From: Streptomyces avidinii
GTDB lineage: Bacteria > Actinomycetota > Actinomycetes > Streptomycetales > Streptomycetaceae
Reading direction: 5' to 3'
NCBI RefSeq assembly: GCF_014650695.1
Contig: NZ_BMVL01000010.1
Span: 202,620-266,619, forward strand
Length of the DNA: 64,000 nt
A program made the translations under genes and the position numbers. Every line of letters starts with the position of its first letter. Positions within the stretch are counted from its first letter, which is position 1. Shown here piece after piece: positions 44,165 through 51,908 of this stretch. Below the pieces are notes generated by a model. It was not told the origin of the DNA. It ran no database searches and was given only the letters and a program-made list of their open reading frames with translations.

Positions 44165-44490
44165 TCCTCCTCGCGCGGCCGGAAGCGCAGCACCGCCGTC
44201 GCCAGCACCAGCTCCCCGGGCACCGGCCCGTAGTCGGTGCTGTCGCCGGTCTCGTTGAACGGGTTGTCGCCGAGCACCCACCAGCGCCCGCCCGGCCGCC
44301 GCTCCACCGCCCGCTTGACCACCAGCAGGTCCTGCTGGAAGGGGTGGCGCAGCACGACCACGTCACCCGGCCGGACGGCGGCCCCGTACCGGACCACGAG
44401 CCGGTCCCCGTTCAGCAGCGTGGGCACCATCGACGCCCCCGTCACCTCCACCACCTCGAAGCGCTTCCGCGGGCGCCCGATCTCCACCAT
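44068..44490 (-). CDS. sodX: Nickel-SOD maturation protease (SodX, signal peptidase I-like)
   Basis: 140 residues from the ATG at 44490 with a GAGGAGG ribosome site. S26-type Ser/Lys protease: nucleophile Ser in VTGASMVPTL (S20) and general base Lys in LLVVKRAVERR (K59), then GDNPFNETGDSTDYGPVP. It lacks a membrane segment, unlike true signal peptidases, and so acts in the cytosol. SodX removes the N-terminal propeptide of Ni-SOD so that the new His1 can bind nickel. sodN lies next door on the other strand, sharing a 171-base promoter gap. Confidence 0.92.
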   Translation of the reverse strand: MVEIGRPRKRFEVVEVTGASMVPTLLNGDRLVVRYGAAVRPGDVVVLRHPFQQDLLVVKRAVERRPGGRWWVLGDNPFNETGDSTDYGPVPGELVLATAVLRFRPREEDQRSLRARLSWAVSALRPLRADASASTRLRAR

Positions 44491-44661
44491 CCGTGTCCTC
44501 CTCGTCACCCCCGCATGCTCCCGCACGGGCCCGTACATTCGCTCACCGGTGCGGCCGTGACCCTGGACTTTTGTCCTAAGCCCATGGGGGCGCCCGCGAA
44601 ATCCGGTTGTTCAGCGAGTAATCTCCCCCTTGAGAAGACGATCACGAGGAGGACAAACTCC

Positions 44662-45057
44662 ATGCTTTCCCGCCTCTTCGCCCCCAAGGCGAAGGTCTCC
44701 GCCCACTGCGATCTTCCGTGCGGCGTGTACGACCCTGCCCAGGCCCGCATCGAGGCCGAGTCCGTCAAGGCCGTGCAGGAGAAGTACCAGGCCAACGAAG
44801 ACGCCGACTTCCGTGCGCGCGCCATCACCATCAAGGAGCAGCGCGCCGAGCTCGCCAAGCACCACGTCTCGGTGCTGTGGAGCGACTACTTCAAGCCCCC
44901 GCACTTCGAGAAGTACCCGCAGCTGCACACCCTGGTCAACGACACCCTGAAGGCCCTCTCGGCCGCCAAGGCGTCGAACGACCCGGCGACCGGCGCGAAG
45001 GCTCTTGAGCTCATCGCCGAGATCGACCGCATCTTCTGGGAGACCAAGGCCGCCTGA
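44662..45057 (+). CDS. sodN: Nickel-containing superoxide dismutase
   Basis: 131 residues. After a 14-residue propeptide (MLSRLFAPKAKVSA) comes the nickel hook HCDLPCGVYDP, so cleavage after Ala14 makes His1, Cys2 and Cys6 the nickel ligands. A four-helix bundle follows. It ends FWETKAA, as in S. coelicolor. Disproportionates superoxide in the cytoplasm. A GAGGAGG ribosome site precedes the ATG. In S. coelicolor the sodN 3' UTR yields a small RNA against sodF; a terminator here marks a similar 3' UTR. Confidence 0.97.
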   Translation: MLSRLFAPKAKVSAHCDLPCGVYDPAQARIEAESVKAVQEKYQANEDADFRARAITIKEQRAELAKHHVSVLWSDYFKPPHFEKYPQLHTLVNDTLKALSAAKASNDPATGAKALELIAEIDRIFWETKAA

Positions 45058-45104
45058 TCCAGGGCGCCCCAAGGATCTTCCCGGGCTGCAGGCCCGACGC
45101 ACAT

Positions 45105-45143
45105 GACAACGGCCCGACCGCTCCGAGCGGCCGGGCCGTTGTC
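45105..45143. terminator. Hairpin at the end of sodN
   Basis: A 19-base stem with one mismatch, GACAACGGCCCGACCGCTC (45105-45123), pairs with 45125-45143. It lies 48 bases past the sodN stop and 13 before the stop of the converging flavoprotein gene. The transcript from 45058 to here could release a stable 3' UTR RNA as reported for S. coelicolor sodN. Confidence 0.75.
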
Positions 45144-45155
45144 GTTCTCGCCTCC

Positions 45156-45704
45156 CTAGGCGTCCGCCGCCGGCACCAGACCATCGACGGCGTCCAGCGC
45201 CAAGCCCCACGGGTAGGCCTCCGCGCGGCCCTGCCCGGGCAGATTGGGCACGAACCCACCCTCGCCGTAGAGCACGCGAACTCCGGCGCCGCGGAGCGTC
45301 GCGATGCTCTGCTCGAACTGTGGGTGCCGGACATAGGCCGCGTTCACGCACGGCATGACGGCGAGCGGGATCCCTTTGCCGATGCCCTCCGAGACCACGC
45401 CGACGATGAACCGGTCGGTGAGCCCGAGCGCCCAGCCGTTGACCGTGTTGAACGTGGCGGGGGCAACGAGGATCGCGTCAGCCGCCGGCCACACGTCCGG
45501 CTCTCCCGGCCGCTTGTAGCGGCTGCGCACCGGGTGCCCTGTGAGCGCGGCCAGGCCGTCGAGCCCTTCCGTCAGCCAGTCCGAGGCCGTCGGGGTCAGG
45601 CCGAGACACACATCCCACCCGCGAGACTGCGCGTCCTCGATCACGCGGGCGACGTCGAACACGGGCGGAGCGGCCGACCCGAAGAGGTACAAGGTGCGCG
45701 TCAT
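45156..45704 (-). CDS. Flavoprotein-family (PPC decarboxylase-like) protein
   Basis: 182 residues. Flavodoxin-like fold of the flavoprotein family: LYLFGSAAPPVFDVARVIEDAQSRGWDVCLGLTPTASDWL at the start, AADAILVAPATFNTVNGWALGLTDRFIVGVVSEGIGKGIPLAVMPCVNA near 75-125. These bind FMN and often decarboxylate cysteine residues, in CoA synthesis or in peptide modification such as lanthipeptide C-terminal AviCys. The sequence is not that of the CoaBC housekeeping enzyme. It diverges from an XRE/TPR regulator with a 100-base gap, a pairing typical of Streptomyces accessory loci. Its substrate is unknown. Confidence 0.85.
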   Translation of the reverse strand: MTRTLYLFGSAAPPVFDVARVIEDAQSRGWDVCLGLTPTASDWLTEGLDGLAALTGHPVRSRYKRPGEPDVWPAADAILVAPATFNTVNGWALGLTDRFIVGVVSEGIGKGIPLAVMPCVNAAYVRHPQFEQSIATLRGAGVRVLYGEGGFVPNLPGQGRAEAYPWGLALDAVDGLVPAADA

Positions 45705-45804
45705 GGCTCCCAGTTGACCACAGGCTCCTACCGGCGATCACAGGTGGCCCGGGGGTGGAGCGGGTACCGTTCCCGGCGACGAGTCAGAAACGGGAGCGTC
45801 CGGC

Positions 45805-46989
45805 ATGCGCACTTTCGACGACGATCACCCGGGAACCCGCATCCGCGCACAGCGGCGGCTGGCCCACCTCACGCAGAGGCAACTGGCCGCGCTGCTCCCG
45901 TACTCCTACAGCCTCCTGAACCAGGTCGAGTGCGGCGCCCGGCCCGCCACGGAGGCCTTCCTCACCGCGGTGGCCAAGGCCCTGCGGATCGATACCGCCG
46001 TGCTGACGGGACACCCCCATGTCAGTACCATTCAGCAGGATCGCCGGGAAGCGCTCGTGCGGCCGATCCGTGACGTGCTCGCCCTTTACGACCTCGGGTA
46101 CGACCCGGACGTAACAGCTCGCCCGGTGGGCGAACTCGTGATTGCGGCCGACCAGTTGTGTGCGACCGTCCGCGCGACCAAACTGCGTGAAGCCTCCCGG
46201 GTCCTTCCGGGCGTGATCGCCGAGCTGACCTCAACCGCGTGGTCCACCCCGTCCTCCGAAGCCTGGCGGGCGTTGGCCTCGGCCTACCGAAGCGCCCACG
46301 ACGTCGCCGTCAAGCTGGGGTTCTACGACCTCTCGACGGTCGCGCTCGACCGCATGGACTGGGCCGCCGAGCGTGGATCCGACCCGTGCCTGGCGGCAAT
46401 CCGGCAGTACAAGCGGGCCCTCGTCCACTCGAAGAGCGGCGAGTACCGCATTGGCGAGAGGCTGATCGAGGCGGGACTCCGGATCCTGGAACAGGCGGAA
46501 GAGGGCCGCGAACGCCTGGCGGTGACTGGTCAGCTGCACCTGGGTGCCTCCGTCATTGCGGCTCGTGCGGAGGATCAGGCCGCTGTGGAACGGCACATCG
46601 CCGAAGCGCGCACACTGGCCAAGCAGACGGGTGACGCCTCAGCGGTGCACTGGCTGTCCTTCGGGCCCATGAACGTCGCGGTCCACGCGATGTCGGCCCT
46701 CACGCAGATGAGGCAGTACGACGACGCCCTCACGGCCGCCCGGAAGATCCGGCCGCCGGCGGCCTTCGCAACGAGCCGGCGCGCCCACTTCCTCATCTAC
46801 CGGGCGCGAGCCGAGATGGAGACGGGGAACGCGACGAGGGCCTTGGCCTCGCTGTCCGAGGCCCGCCACGCGGCGCCCGAGCAAACCCGGTACCACCCGA
46901 GCACCCAGGAGACGATCCGAGGCTTGGTCCATATGGCTCGGCGGACCCCGGAGGCCCTCAACCACCTTGCTGCGTGGGTGGAAAAGTAG
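45805..46989 (+). CDS. XRE-family regulator with TPR-like C-terminal domain
   Basis: 394 residues. N-terminal Cro/C1-type HTH (GTRIRAQRRLAHLTQRQLAALLPYSYSLLNQVECGARPATEAFLTAVAKAL, about 10-60) followed by about 300 residues of helical repeats (AWRALASAYRSAHDVAVKLG; AAVERHIAEARTLAKQTGDASAVHWLSFGP; YDDALTAARKIRPPAAF). The layout is that of Streptomyces regulators that sense small signal molecules or peptides. The flavoprotein gene diverges from its promoter, and five small or unknown genes follow in the same direction, so it likely controls the accessory locus. Confidence 0.88.
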   Translation: MRTFDDDHPGTRIRAQRRLAHLTQRQLAALLPYSYSLLNQVECGARPATEAFLTAVAKALRIDTAVLTGHPHVSTIQQDRREALVRPIRDVLALYDLGYDPDVTARPVGELVIAADQLCATVRATKLREASRVLPGVIAELTSTAWSTPSSEAWRALASAYRSAHDVAVKLGFYDLSTVALDRMDWAAERGSDPCLAAIRQYKRALVHSKSGEYRIGERLIEAGLRILEQAEEGRERLAVTGQLHLGASVIAARAEDQAAVERHIAEARTLAKQTGDASAVHWLSFGPMNVAVHAMSALTQMRQYDDALTAARKIRPPAAFATSRRAHFLIYRARAEMETGNATRALASLSEARHAAPEQTRYHPSTQETIRGLVHMARRTPEALNHLAAWVEK

Positions 46990-47081
46990 AGCGCTCACAC
47001 GCTCACGTGGTTGTGAGTGTTCCGACCCTTGCCGCTCGCCAGTCTGGTCTCATCACCCGCTGACGACGGTAGGGAGCCGCC

Positions 47082-47564
47082 GTGTTCTCGAAGGAAACGG
47101 CCGACTGGTACGCGCGGTGCCTCGGTGATCCCGCGGCGGCGCACACCGCGTGGCAGGACCACGGCGTGGCCGTACTGCCGCTCGGAGCCCGCTTCGAAGC
47201 CGTGCGCATCCCCGACGCCCTCGCCCACGCGGCCGTGCGGAGCACCGGGGACCGTGTCGTGGCCCTCGCGCTCACCCTGGCCCTGGAGGGGCCCGTCATC
47301 CACGACTCGCGCGGCCGGAACCACTACGCGCTCGTCGAACCGGGAACGGCGGAGCGGTGGCGAGCCCGGGACGCGGTCGAGTGCCTCGGGTACGGGACCC
47401 ACCTCGGGGTGCCCGACATGGGCCGGGACCGGTCCGCGCCCGGCCGGCCCCTCTACTGGGCCGCGACCCCCGGCCCCGGGTCGTACTTCTGCCGCGTCGC
47501 CGCCGTCCGGCTGCTCGTCCGCGTCGGCGCGGCACGGCTCGCCGAGCCTGAGGTGGCGACGTGA
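47082..47564 (+). CDS. Unknown protein (160 aa) of the XRE locus
   Basis: 160 residues from a GTG at 47082 preceded by AGGGA. Sequence parts such as WQDHGVAVLPLGARFEAVRIPDAL and GTHLGVPDMGRDRSAPGRPLYWA faintly recall the N-terminal segment of bifunctional primase-polymerase relatives, but no catalytic motif is visible, so I do not assign that role. It overlaps the next gene by 4 bases (GTGA) and is co-translated with it. Short genes like this often follow XRE/TPR regulators in Streptomyces. Confidence 0.7.
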   Translation: MFSKETADWYARCLGDPAAAHTAWQDHGVAVLPLGARFEAVRIPDALAHAAVRSTGDRVVALALTLALEGPVIHDSRGRNHYALVEPGTAERWRARDAVECLGYGTHLGVPDMGRDRSAPGRPLYWAATPGPGSYFCRVAAVRLLVRVGAARLAEPEVAT

Positions 47565-47839
47565 CGGACCACCCCGACGGCGAATGCGCGCGGGCGCGCG
47601 TGCGGTGCTCCGGCTGCGGGCTGTCGGTCCCGATCGTGACCATGTACGGCGGGCCCATGGCCGACTGCCGGCTCTGCTGCTTCGCGTGGGCCGTCCACCA
47701 CGACCCACACCTGTGCTGGTTGCGCAGCAACCATTTCGACGCGGACGTGGAGGAGGTCCTCGCCGCCCGCGTGCTCGACCTCGTGCCGCGCCTCATCGCC
47801 GCGCGCATCGTGCTCGGCGAGATCGCCGACGCCCTTTGA
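47561..47839 (+). CDS. Small Cys-rich protein, unknown
   Basis: 92 residues, coupled to the previous gene by a GTGA overlap. Two CxxC pairs, CSGCGLSVPIVTMYGG and CRLCCFAWAVHHDPHLC, with nearby His could form a zinc site. The C-terminal half is helical (EEVLAARVLDLVPRLIAARIVLGEIADAL). No known family recognised. Confidence 0.7.
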   Translation: MTDHPDGECARARVRCSGCGLSVPIVTMYGGPMADCRLCCFAWAVHHDPHLCWLRSNHFDADVEEVLAARVLDLVPRLIAARIVLGEIADAL

Positions 47840-47892
47840 CTCCCGCCGCCGGGGAGCGGGCATTCTGCACAACAAACTGATGGGAGATCCTG

Positions 47893-48027
47893 ATGAGTAA
47901 GGGCAAGCACGCTGGAGAGCCGGCCGACAAGCCGTGGACGCCGCCGCCGAGCGGAGGCAGCTCAGACGGGAGCCGACCGTCTCCCCAGCCTTCCACCCCG
48001 CCCCCGCCGCCGCCGGGCAAGAAGTGA
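47893..48027 (+). CDS. 44-residue proline-rich peptide coupled to a PIMT-like methyltransferase
   Basis: 44 codons from the ATG at 47893, with GGGAG five bases upstream. The product is Lys/Gly-rich at first (MSKGKHAGEPADKPW), has PPPSGGSSDGSRP in the middle and ends STPPPPPPGKK. Its TGA overlaps the next start (GTGA), so the two genes are translationally coupled. The Asp-Gly pair in SSDGS is a classic site of isoaspartate formation, and the next enzyme resembles isoaspartyl methyltransferases; a substrate relation is my inference. It could be a RiPP precursor or a helper peptide. It was too short for standard gene calls. Confidence 0.6.
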   Translation: MSKGKHAGEPADKPWTPPPSGGSSDGSRPSPQPSTPPPPPPGKK

Positions 48028-49157
48028 ACCGGGACATCTGCCGCGAGGCCCTGGTGACCGCAGGGTTACTGCGCGAGCCGTGGCTGGCCGAGGCCTTCGA
48101 CACGGTCGACCGCGAAGCGTTCGTCCCGCGCGCCGTCTGGCTCCCGGTCCGGGACGCCGAAGGCTTCTGGCGCTTCGTGGACCGCGACGAGGACCCGGAC
48201 GCCTGGCGCCACGCCGTCTGGAACCCCCACCAGTCGGTCATCACGCAGCTGAACGACGGCGACACGGCTCCAGGGCCAGGCACGGGCGACTTCACGTCCT
48301 CCGTGTCCGCCCTGGACATCGTCATGCGGAAGCTTCAGCACCTGGACCTTGTGCCACGGTCCCGCGTCCTGGAGATCGGCTACGCATCCGGATACCACAC
48401 GGCCTTGCTGTGTGAGCGCGTCGGCTCGGAGCGGGTGGTCGCCATCGAGGTGGACGAGGAGCTCGCGCGCGCGGGCGCCGCGAACCTCAAGGCAGCCGGC
48501 TACGACCCGGAGCTGATCGTCGGGGACGGCCTCGAAGGCACCCCGGGCGGGGAGCCGTTCAGCCGGGTCATCAACACGGCGGCGCTGCGGCGCGTTCCGT
48601 ACGCCTGGATCGAGCAGTCCAGGCGGAGCGGGGTGATCCTCACCCCGTTCGGAACGGCCTACAGCAATGCGGGGCTCCTGCGGCTCCGCGTCGACACCTC
48701 GGGAACGAAGGCGCAGGGAGCCTTCATCGGCGAGTCCTCGTACATGTGGATCCGCTCCGAGCGGCCGACCATCGACCTCCAGGTCCCGGAGGAGTCAATC
48801 AGCAGGAAGTCGCCGATCGATCCCGCGCAGGTTCTGGCGGCTGGCTACCTCCAGGACTTCGCCATCGGCCTCCAGGTGCCGGACGTCTCCTACTCGCACC
48901 GCGGGGAGGGTGACGACCGCCAGGTCCAGTTCGTGGACGAGGCCGGCACTTCGGCGACGATCGTCCGCTATGGCGACTGGTGGGAGGAGGACGCGGTCCG
49001 CTCCTGGGGACCGCGCGATCTGTGGGCGGAGGTGACTGCGGCGTACACCTGGTACGAGGTACGAGGCCGGCCGCACATCACGCGCTTCGGTGTCACGGTT
49101 GACGGGTCTGGCCAGTACCTGTGGCTGGATGACCCACGTCACCTCGTCGGTTCCTGA
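48024..49157 (+). CDS. Protein-L-isoaspartate O-methyltransferase-like enzyme
   Basis: 377 residues from the GTG at 48024 that overlaps the peptide stop by 4 bases; a frame open further 5' is the shadow of the peptide gene. The N-terminus has DTVDREAFVPRAVW, as PIMTs do, and motif I is RVLEIGYASGYHTALLCERVG near 112-132 with VVAIEVDEELARAG. After the SAM domain comes a C-terminal part of about 150 residues not found in housekeeping PIMT. It resembles the group of PIMT homologues that modify RiPPs (FxLD-type or Asp-methylating). Partner is likely the 44-residue peptide, or a product elsewhere. Confidence 0.82.
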   Translation: MNRDICREALVTAGLLREPWLAEAFDTVDREAFVPRAVWLPVRDAEGFWRFVDRDEDPDAWRHAVWNPHQSVITQLNDGDTAPGPGTGDFTSSVSALDIVMRKLQHLDLVPRSRVLEIGYASGYHTALLCERVGSERVVAIEVDEELARAGAANLKAAGYDPELIVGDGLEGTPGGEPFSRVINTAALRRVPYAWIEQSRRSGVILTPFGTAYSNAGLLRLRVDTSGTKAQGAFIGESSYMWIRSERPTIDLQVPEESISRKSPIDPAQVLAAGYLQDFAIGLQVPDVSYSHRGEGDDRQVQFVDEAGTSATIVRYGDWWEEDAVRSWGPRDLWAEVTAAYTWYEVRGRPHITRFGVTVDGSGQYLWLDDPRHLVGS

Positions 49158-49163
49158 TCCGTA

Positions 49164-49192
49164 GCCCCGGCCGGGCCTGTCCTGGCCGGGGC
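49164..49192 (+). terminator. Hairpin after the methyltransferase gene
   Basis: GCCCCGGCC (49164-49172) pairs with GGCCGGGGC (49184-49192) around an 11-base loop, just past the stop. It closes the XRE-led unit. Confidence 0.6.
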
Positions 49193-49368
49193 CACCCCCC
49201 GCCTCTTCCGGCTGGCGGCGCAGGTGGTCGGTGGCTTGTCTCCGGCTGAGGCGCCCCCGACTCCGAGTGGTGCGCACGCACTTTCTCGCCAGGTGGGAAG
49301 TGTGCCGAGACGGTGTCCGGACCGGGAATCCGGCCGCCGCCCCGGCCATCACCATTGTGCGAGGGGGC

Positions 49369-49557
49369 TCAGGCGTCCTCGTCGTCGTCCTCGTCGTCCA
49401 GGCGGGCCAGCCAGGTGGCCAGGCGTTCCACCGGGACCTCGAAGTCCGGGTTCAGGTCGACGAAGGTGCGCAGCTGCTCGGCGAGCCACTCGAAGGTGAC
49501 CTCCTCCTCGCCGCGCCGCTTCTCCAGCTCCTCGATGCCGCGATCGGTGAAGTACAA
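49369..49557 (-). CDS. Small acidic conserved Streptomyces protein (DUF6104 type)
   Basis: 62 residues. It starts MYFTDRGIEELEKRRGEEEVTFEWLAEQLRTFVDLNPDFEVPVERLATWLARLD and ends in an acidic DEDDDEDA tail. This short protein is conserved across Streptomyces as a member of a domain family of unknown function. It looks helical and soluble. It stands alone between the XRE locus and the protease-MoxR operon and diverges from the latter. Confidence 0.85.
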   Translation of the reverse strand: MYFTDRGIEELEKRRGEEEVTFEWLAEQLRTFVDLNPDFEVPVERLATWLARLDDEDDDEDA

Positions 49558-49686
49558 GTCGGGCTCCGTGCCGTGATGGGGGTGTGCAGGGGGTGTTTCC
49601 CGCCAGGATAATCCGCCTTACGGCGAGACCTCCCGCCCCGGCCGCCCCCGGGTCTAGCCTGGATGCCCAACGAGCGGGGGGCGCGC

Positions 49687-51867
49687 ATGACGGACGGGCG
49701 CACGACCGGGTCCGCGCGCACCTTCGAGCTCCTGGAGCCCCTCGTTCAGGCCGCGACCGTACGCGTTCACGCCCCGCCGGGCGGGTATGAGAACCCCCGC
49801 AGTCATCGGACCGGTCCCACGTGGGGGAGCGGCTTCTTCATCGCTCCCGGGTGGGTCCTGACGTGTGCGCACGTGGTCGGCGAAGGGGGTGCTGCGGTGC
49901 GTCTGACGGGGCGCGAGGTCGGCATCACCTTCTCCGCCGGGAGCCTCACCGGGACGGTCACCGGGCGCGTGGAGTGCGTACTGCCCGAGCGGCTGGAGGA
50001 GCGGCGGCCCGCTCGGCACGCGCTGTGGGACCTGCCCGACCTCGCGCTGGTCAGGGTGCTGGCGCCCGTCTCGCACGCCTGCGTATGGCTGACCGACCGC
50101 TCCCGACCGCGTTTCGACGAGGTCGCCTACTTCGGCTGCACCGAGGACCTCGGCATCCCCGAGATCACCGGCCGCACCACCCGGTTGCGCGGCACCGCGG
50201 GGAACGGCGCGGCCATCCGGCTCGGTGACGACGACGAGATCGAGCCCGGCATGTCCGGCGGCCCCGTCGTGGACCTGGCCCGCGGGGAGGTCGTCGGCGT
50301 GCTCAAGGCCCGTCGGCAGACCGGGGGCGGCGGGCTCGCCGTCTCCGTCGTACAGCTGCGCACCCTCCCCATGGCCGCGCGGGGCCAGGTCGGGCTCTAC
50401 CGCCGGATCATGCAGGCACACGACCTGTACCACTACGACCAGCACCTCAGCGATCTCGACAACCGCCGGACCTGGACGGACGTGCACGGCGAGCTCCCGC
50501 CGGAGGAGGGCGACCCGTACGCGGGCCGGGGCCGGCTCACCCCCGGCGAGCGCACCACGCTGTGCGGACTACTGGCCGAACTGCCCCCGCCCGGCTCCTC
50601 CGAGGTCGTACGCGCCCTGGTCGAGGCGGCGCGCGGCGAGGAGCCGGACCCGCTGCCGCCCGCCCCGCTGAGCTGGCGCGACGGGCTGGGGCTGCTGCAC
50701 GACCCGCCCGGCGGGACCGGGGAGGCCGCGGCGATGCTCCGGTACGCGACGGACGTGAGCGTGGCCGACTACCGCGAGCCCGTCACGCCCGGCGCCGACG
50801 AGGAGTTGTGGGACTGGGTACGAGCCACGGCCGAGCGGCTGTGGCGGCCGCTGCGCCGGGAGCTCGGCGAGCGCCACGAGCGGGGCCTCGCCGAGCGCGA
50901 GCGGCGCCGGCGGGCCTCGGCCGGGCGGGCGGTCCACGGCACGGCCCGGCGGGCCGGCGGTCTGCCGTCCGGGGCCTCGGTGCTGCTGGAGGTGTGGGCG
51001 CACGGCTGGGAGGACGTCTACGACTGGCGGGTCTCCGTGCTCGCCGGACCCGCACACGCGGGGCGGGTGACACCGGTGGACTCCGGCGTACGGGCCACCC
51101 TGGCGGGTCTGCCCGAGGCGTTACGGGTCCCGCTCGCCGAGGGGTTCCGCCGGTGCGACACCCACGAGGCGGCGGCCCTGCTCGAAGTGGCGGTGGCCCC
51201 GGAGCTGTTCGGGCTGGCGGTGGACGCGTGGGTGGTGGTGGGCGGCGTACCGCTGGGCGTGCAGCGGCCGGTGGTGCTGCGCCACCAGGCCGGGGCCACA
51301 GGAGCCGCGGGGGCCGCGGGGGCCGCCGGGGCCGCGGGGGCCGCCGGGGCCGCCGGAACCACGGCGACCACCGGGCCGAACCCGGGCGGTGCGCGCGAGC
51401 ATCCCGCCGACCGCGAGGGCACCGACGCCGCCGCCCGCTGGGCCCGGGTGCAGGCGGGCCCGCTCCAGGACGAACGGGCCGACTGCGCAGGGGGGCGCCC
51501 GCGCAGCCCCGCCACCGAGTGGCTGACCGGGCTCCCCGACAACACCGTGCCCGTGCACTGCCGGGCGGCGGACCAGGAGCCCACGCTCGGCTCGCTGCAC
51601 GCGGTGCGCGACGCCGGGTACGGCGTGGTCGTGACCCGGAGGCCCCCGCCGGAGCCGGGGGCCTCGTGCGCGCCCTTCCACCGCGGGCTGCGCGAGGAAC
51701 TGGCGGACGCGGGGCGGGCGGAGGTGCTGCCGCTGCGCTTCCAGACCCTGCGGGGGCGGGCGTACGGGGCGGACCCCGACGCCTACTGGGCGGCCGGGGC
51801 GGGGCTGGTGTGGGAGGACCCGGCGCGGCCGCTGCCCGAGGAAGAGCCGCTGCAGGGCGACCTGTGA
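49687..51867 (+). CDS. Trypsin-like serine protease fused to a VMAP-C-like domain
   Basis: 726 residues from the ATG at 49687 (purine-rich GCGGGGGG upstream); ATG 49663 is less likely. S1 protease at about 10-230 with a full triad: H62 (LTCAHVVGEG), D118 (PDLALVRV), S190 (EPGMSGGPVVD). No signal peptide, so cytosolic. A helical middle (TTLCGLLAELPPPGSSEVVRALVEAA) follows. The C-terminal part from about 415 has VMAP-C features (LLEVWAHGWEDVYDWRVSVL; WARVQAGPLQDERADC; ending GAGLVWEDPARPLPEEEPL). A GAA-repeat linker (residues about 540-557) breaks it. VMAP means vWA-MoxR-associated protein; a MoxR ATPase and a vWA gene follow directly. Likely effector/scaffold of a ternary conflict system. Confidence 0.85.
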   Translation: MTDGRTTGSARTFELLEPLVQAATVRVHAPPGGYENPRSHRTGPTWGSGFFIAPGWVLTCAHVVGEGGAAVRLTGREVGITFSAGSLTGTVTGRVECVLPERLEERRPARHALWDLPDLALVRVLAPVSHACVWLTDRSRPRFDEVAYFGCTEDLGIPEITGRTTRLRGTAGNGAAIRLGDDDEIEPGMSGGPVVDLARGEVVGVLKARRQTGGGGLAVSVVQLRTLPMAARGQVGLYRRIMQAHDLYHYDQHLSDLDNRRTWTDVHGELPPEEGDPYAGRGRLTPGERTTLCGLLAELPPPGSSEVVRALVEAARGEEPDPLPPAPLSWRDGLGLLHDPPGGTGEAAAMLRYATDVSVADYREPVTPGADEELWDWVRATAERLWRPLRRELGERHERGLAERERRRRASAGRAVHGTARRAGGLPSGASVLLEVWAHGWEDVYDWRVSVLAGPAHAGRVTPVDSGVRATLAGLPEALRVPLAEGFRRCDTHEAAALLEVAVAPELFGLAVDAWVVVGGVPLGVQRPVVLRHQAGATGAAGAAGAAGAAGAAGAAGTTATTGPNPGGAREHPADREGTDAAARWARVQAGPLQDERADCAGGRPRSPATEWLTGLPDNTVPVHCRAADQEPTLGSLHAVRDAGYGVVVTRRPPPEPGASCAPFHRGLREELADAGRAEVLPLRFQTLRGRAYGADPDAYWAAGAGLVWEDPARPLPEEEPLQGDL

Positions 51868-51908
51868 CGGGCGCCGGCCCGGCCGACGCGAGGGAGGGAG
51901 CAAGCATC

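Noticed and set aside
47082..47564. Bifunctional primase-polymerase
   Set aside because: Only faint N-terminal resemblance; no catalytic Asp motif and far too short.
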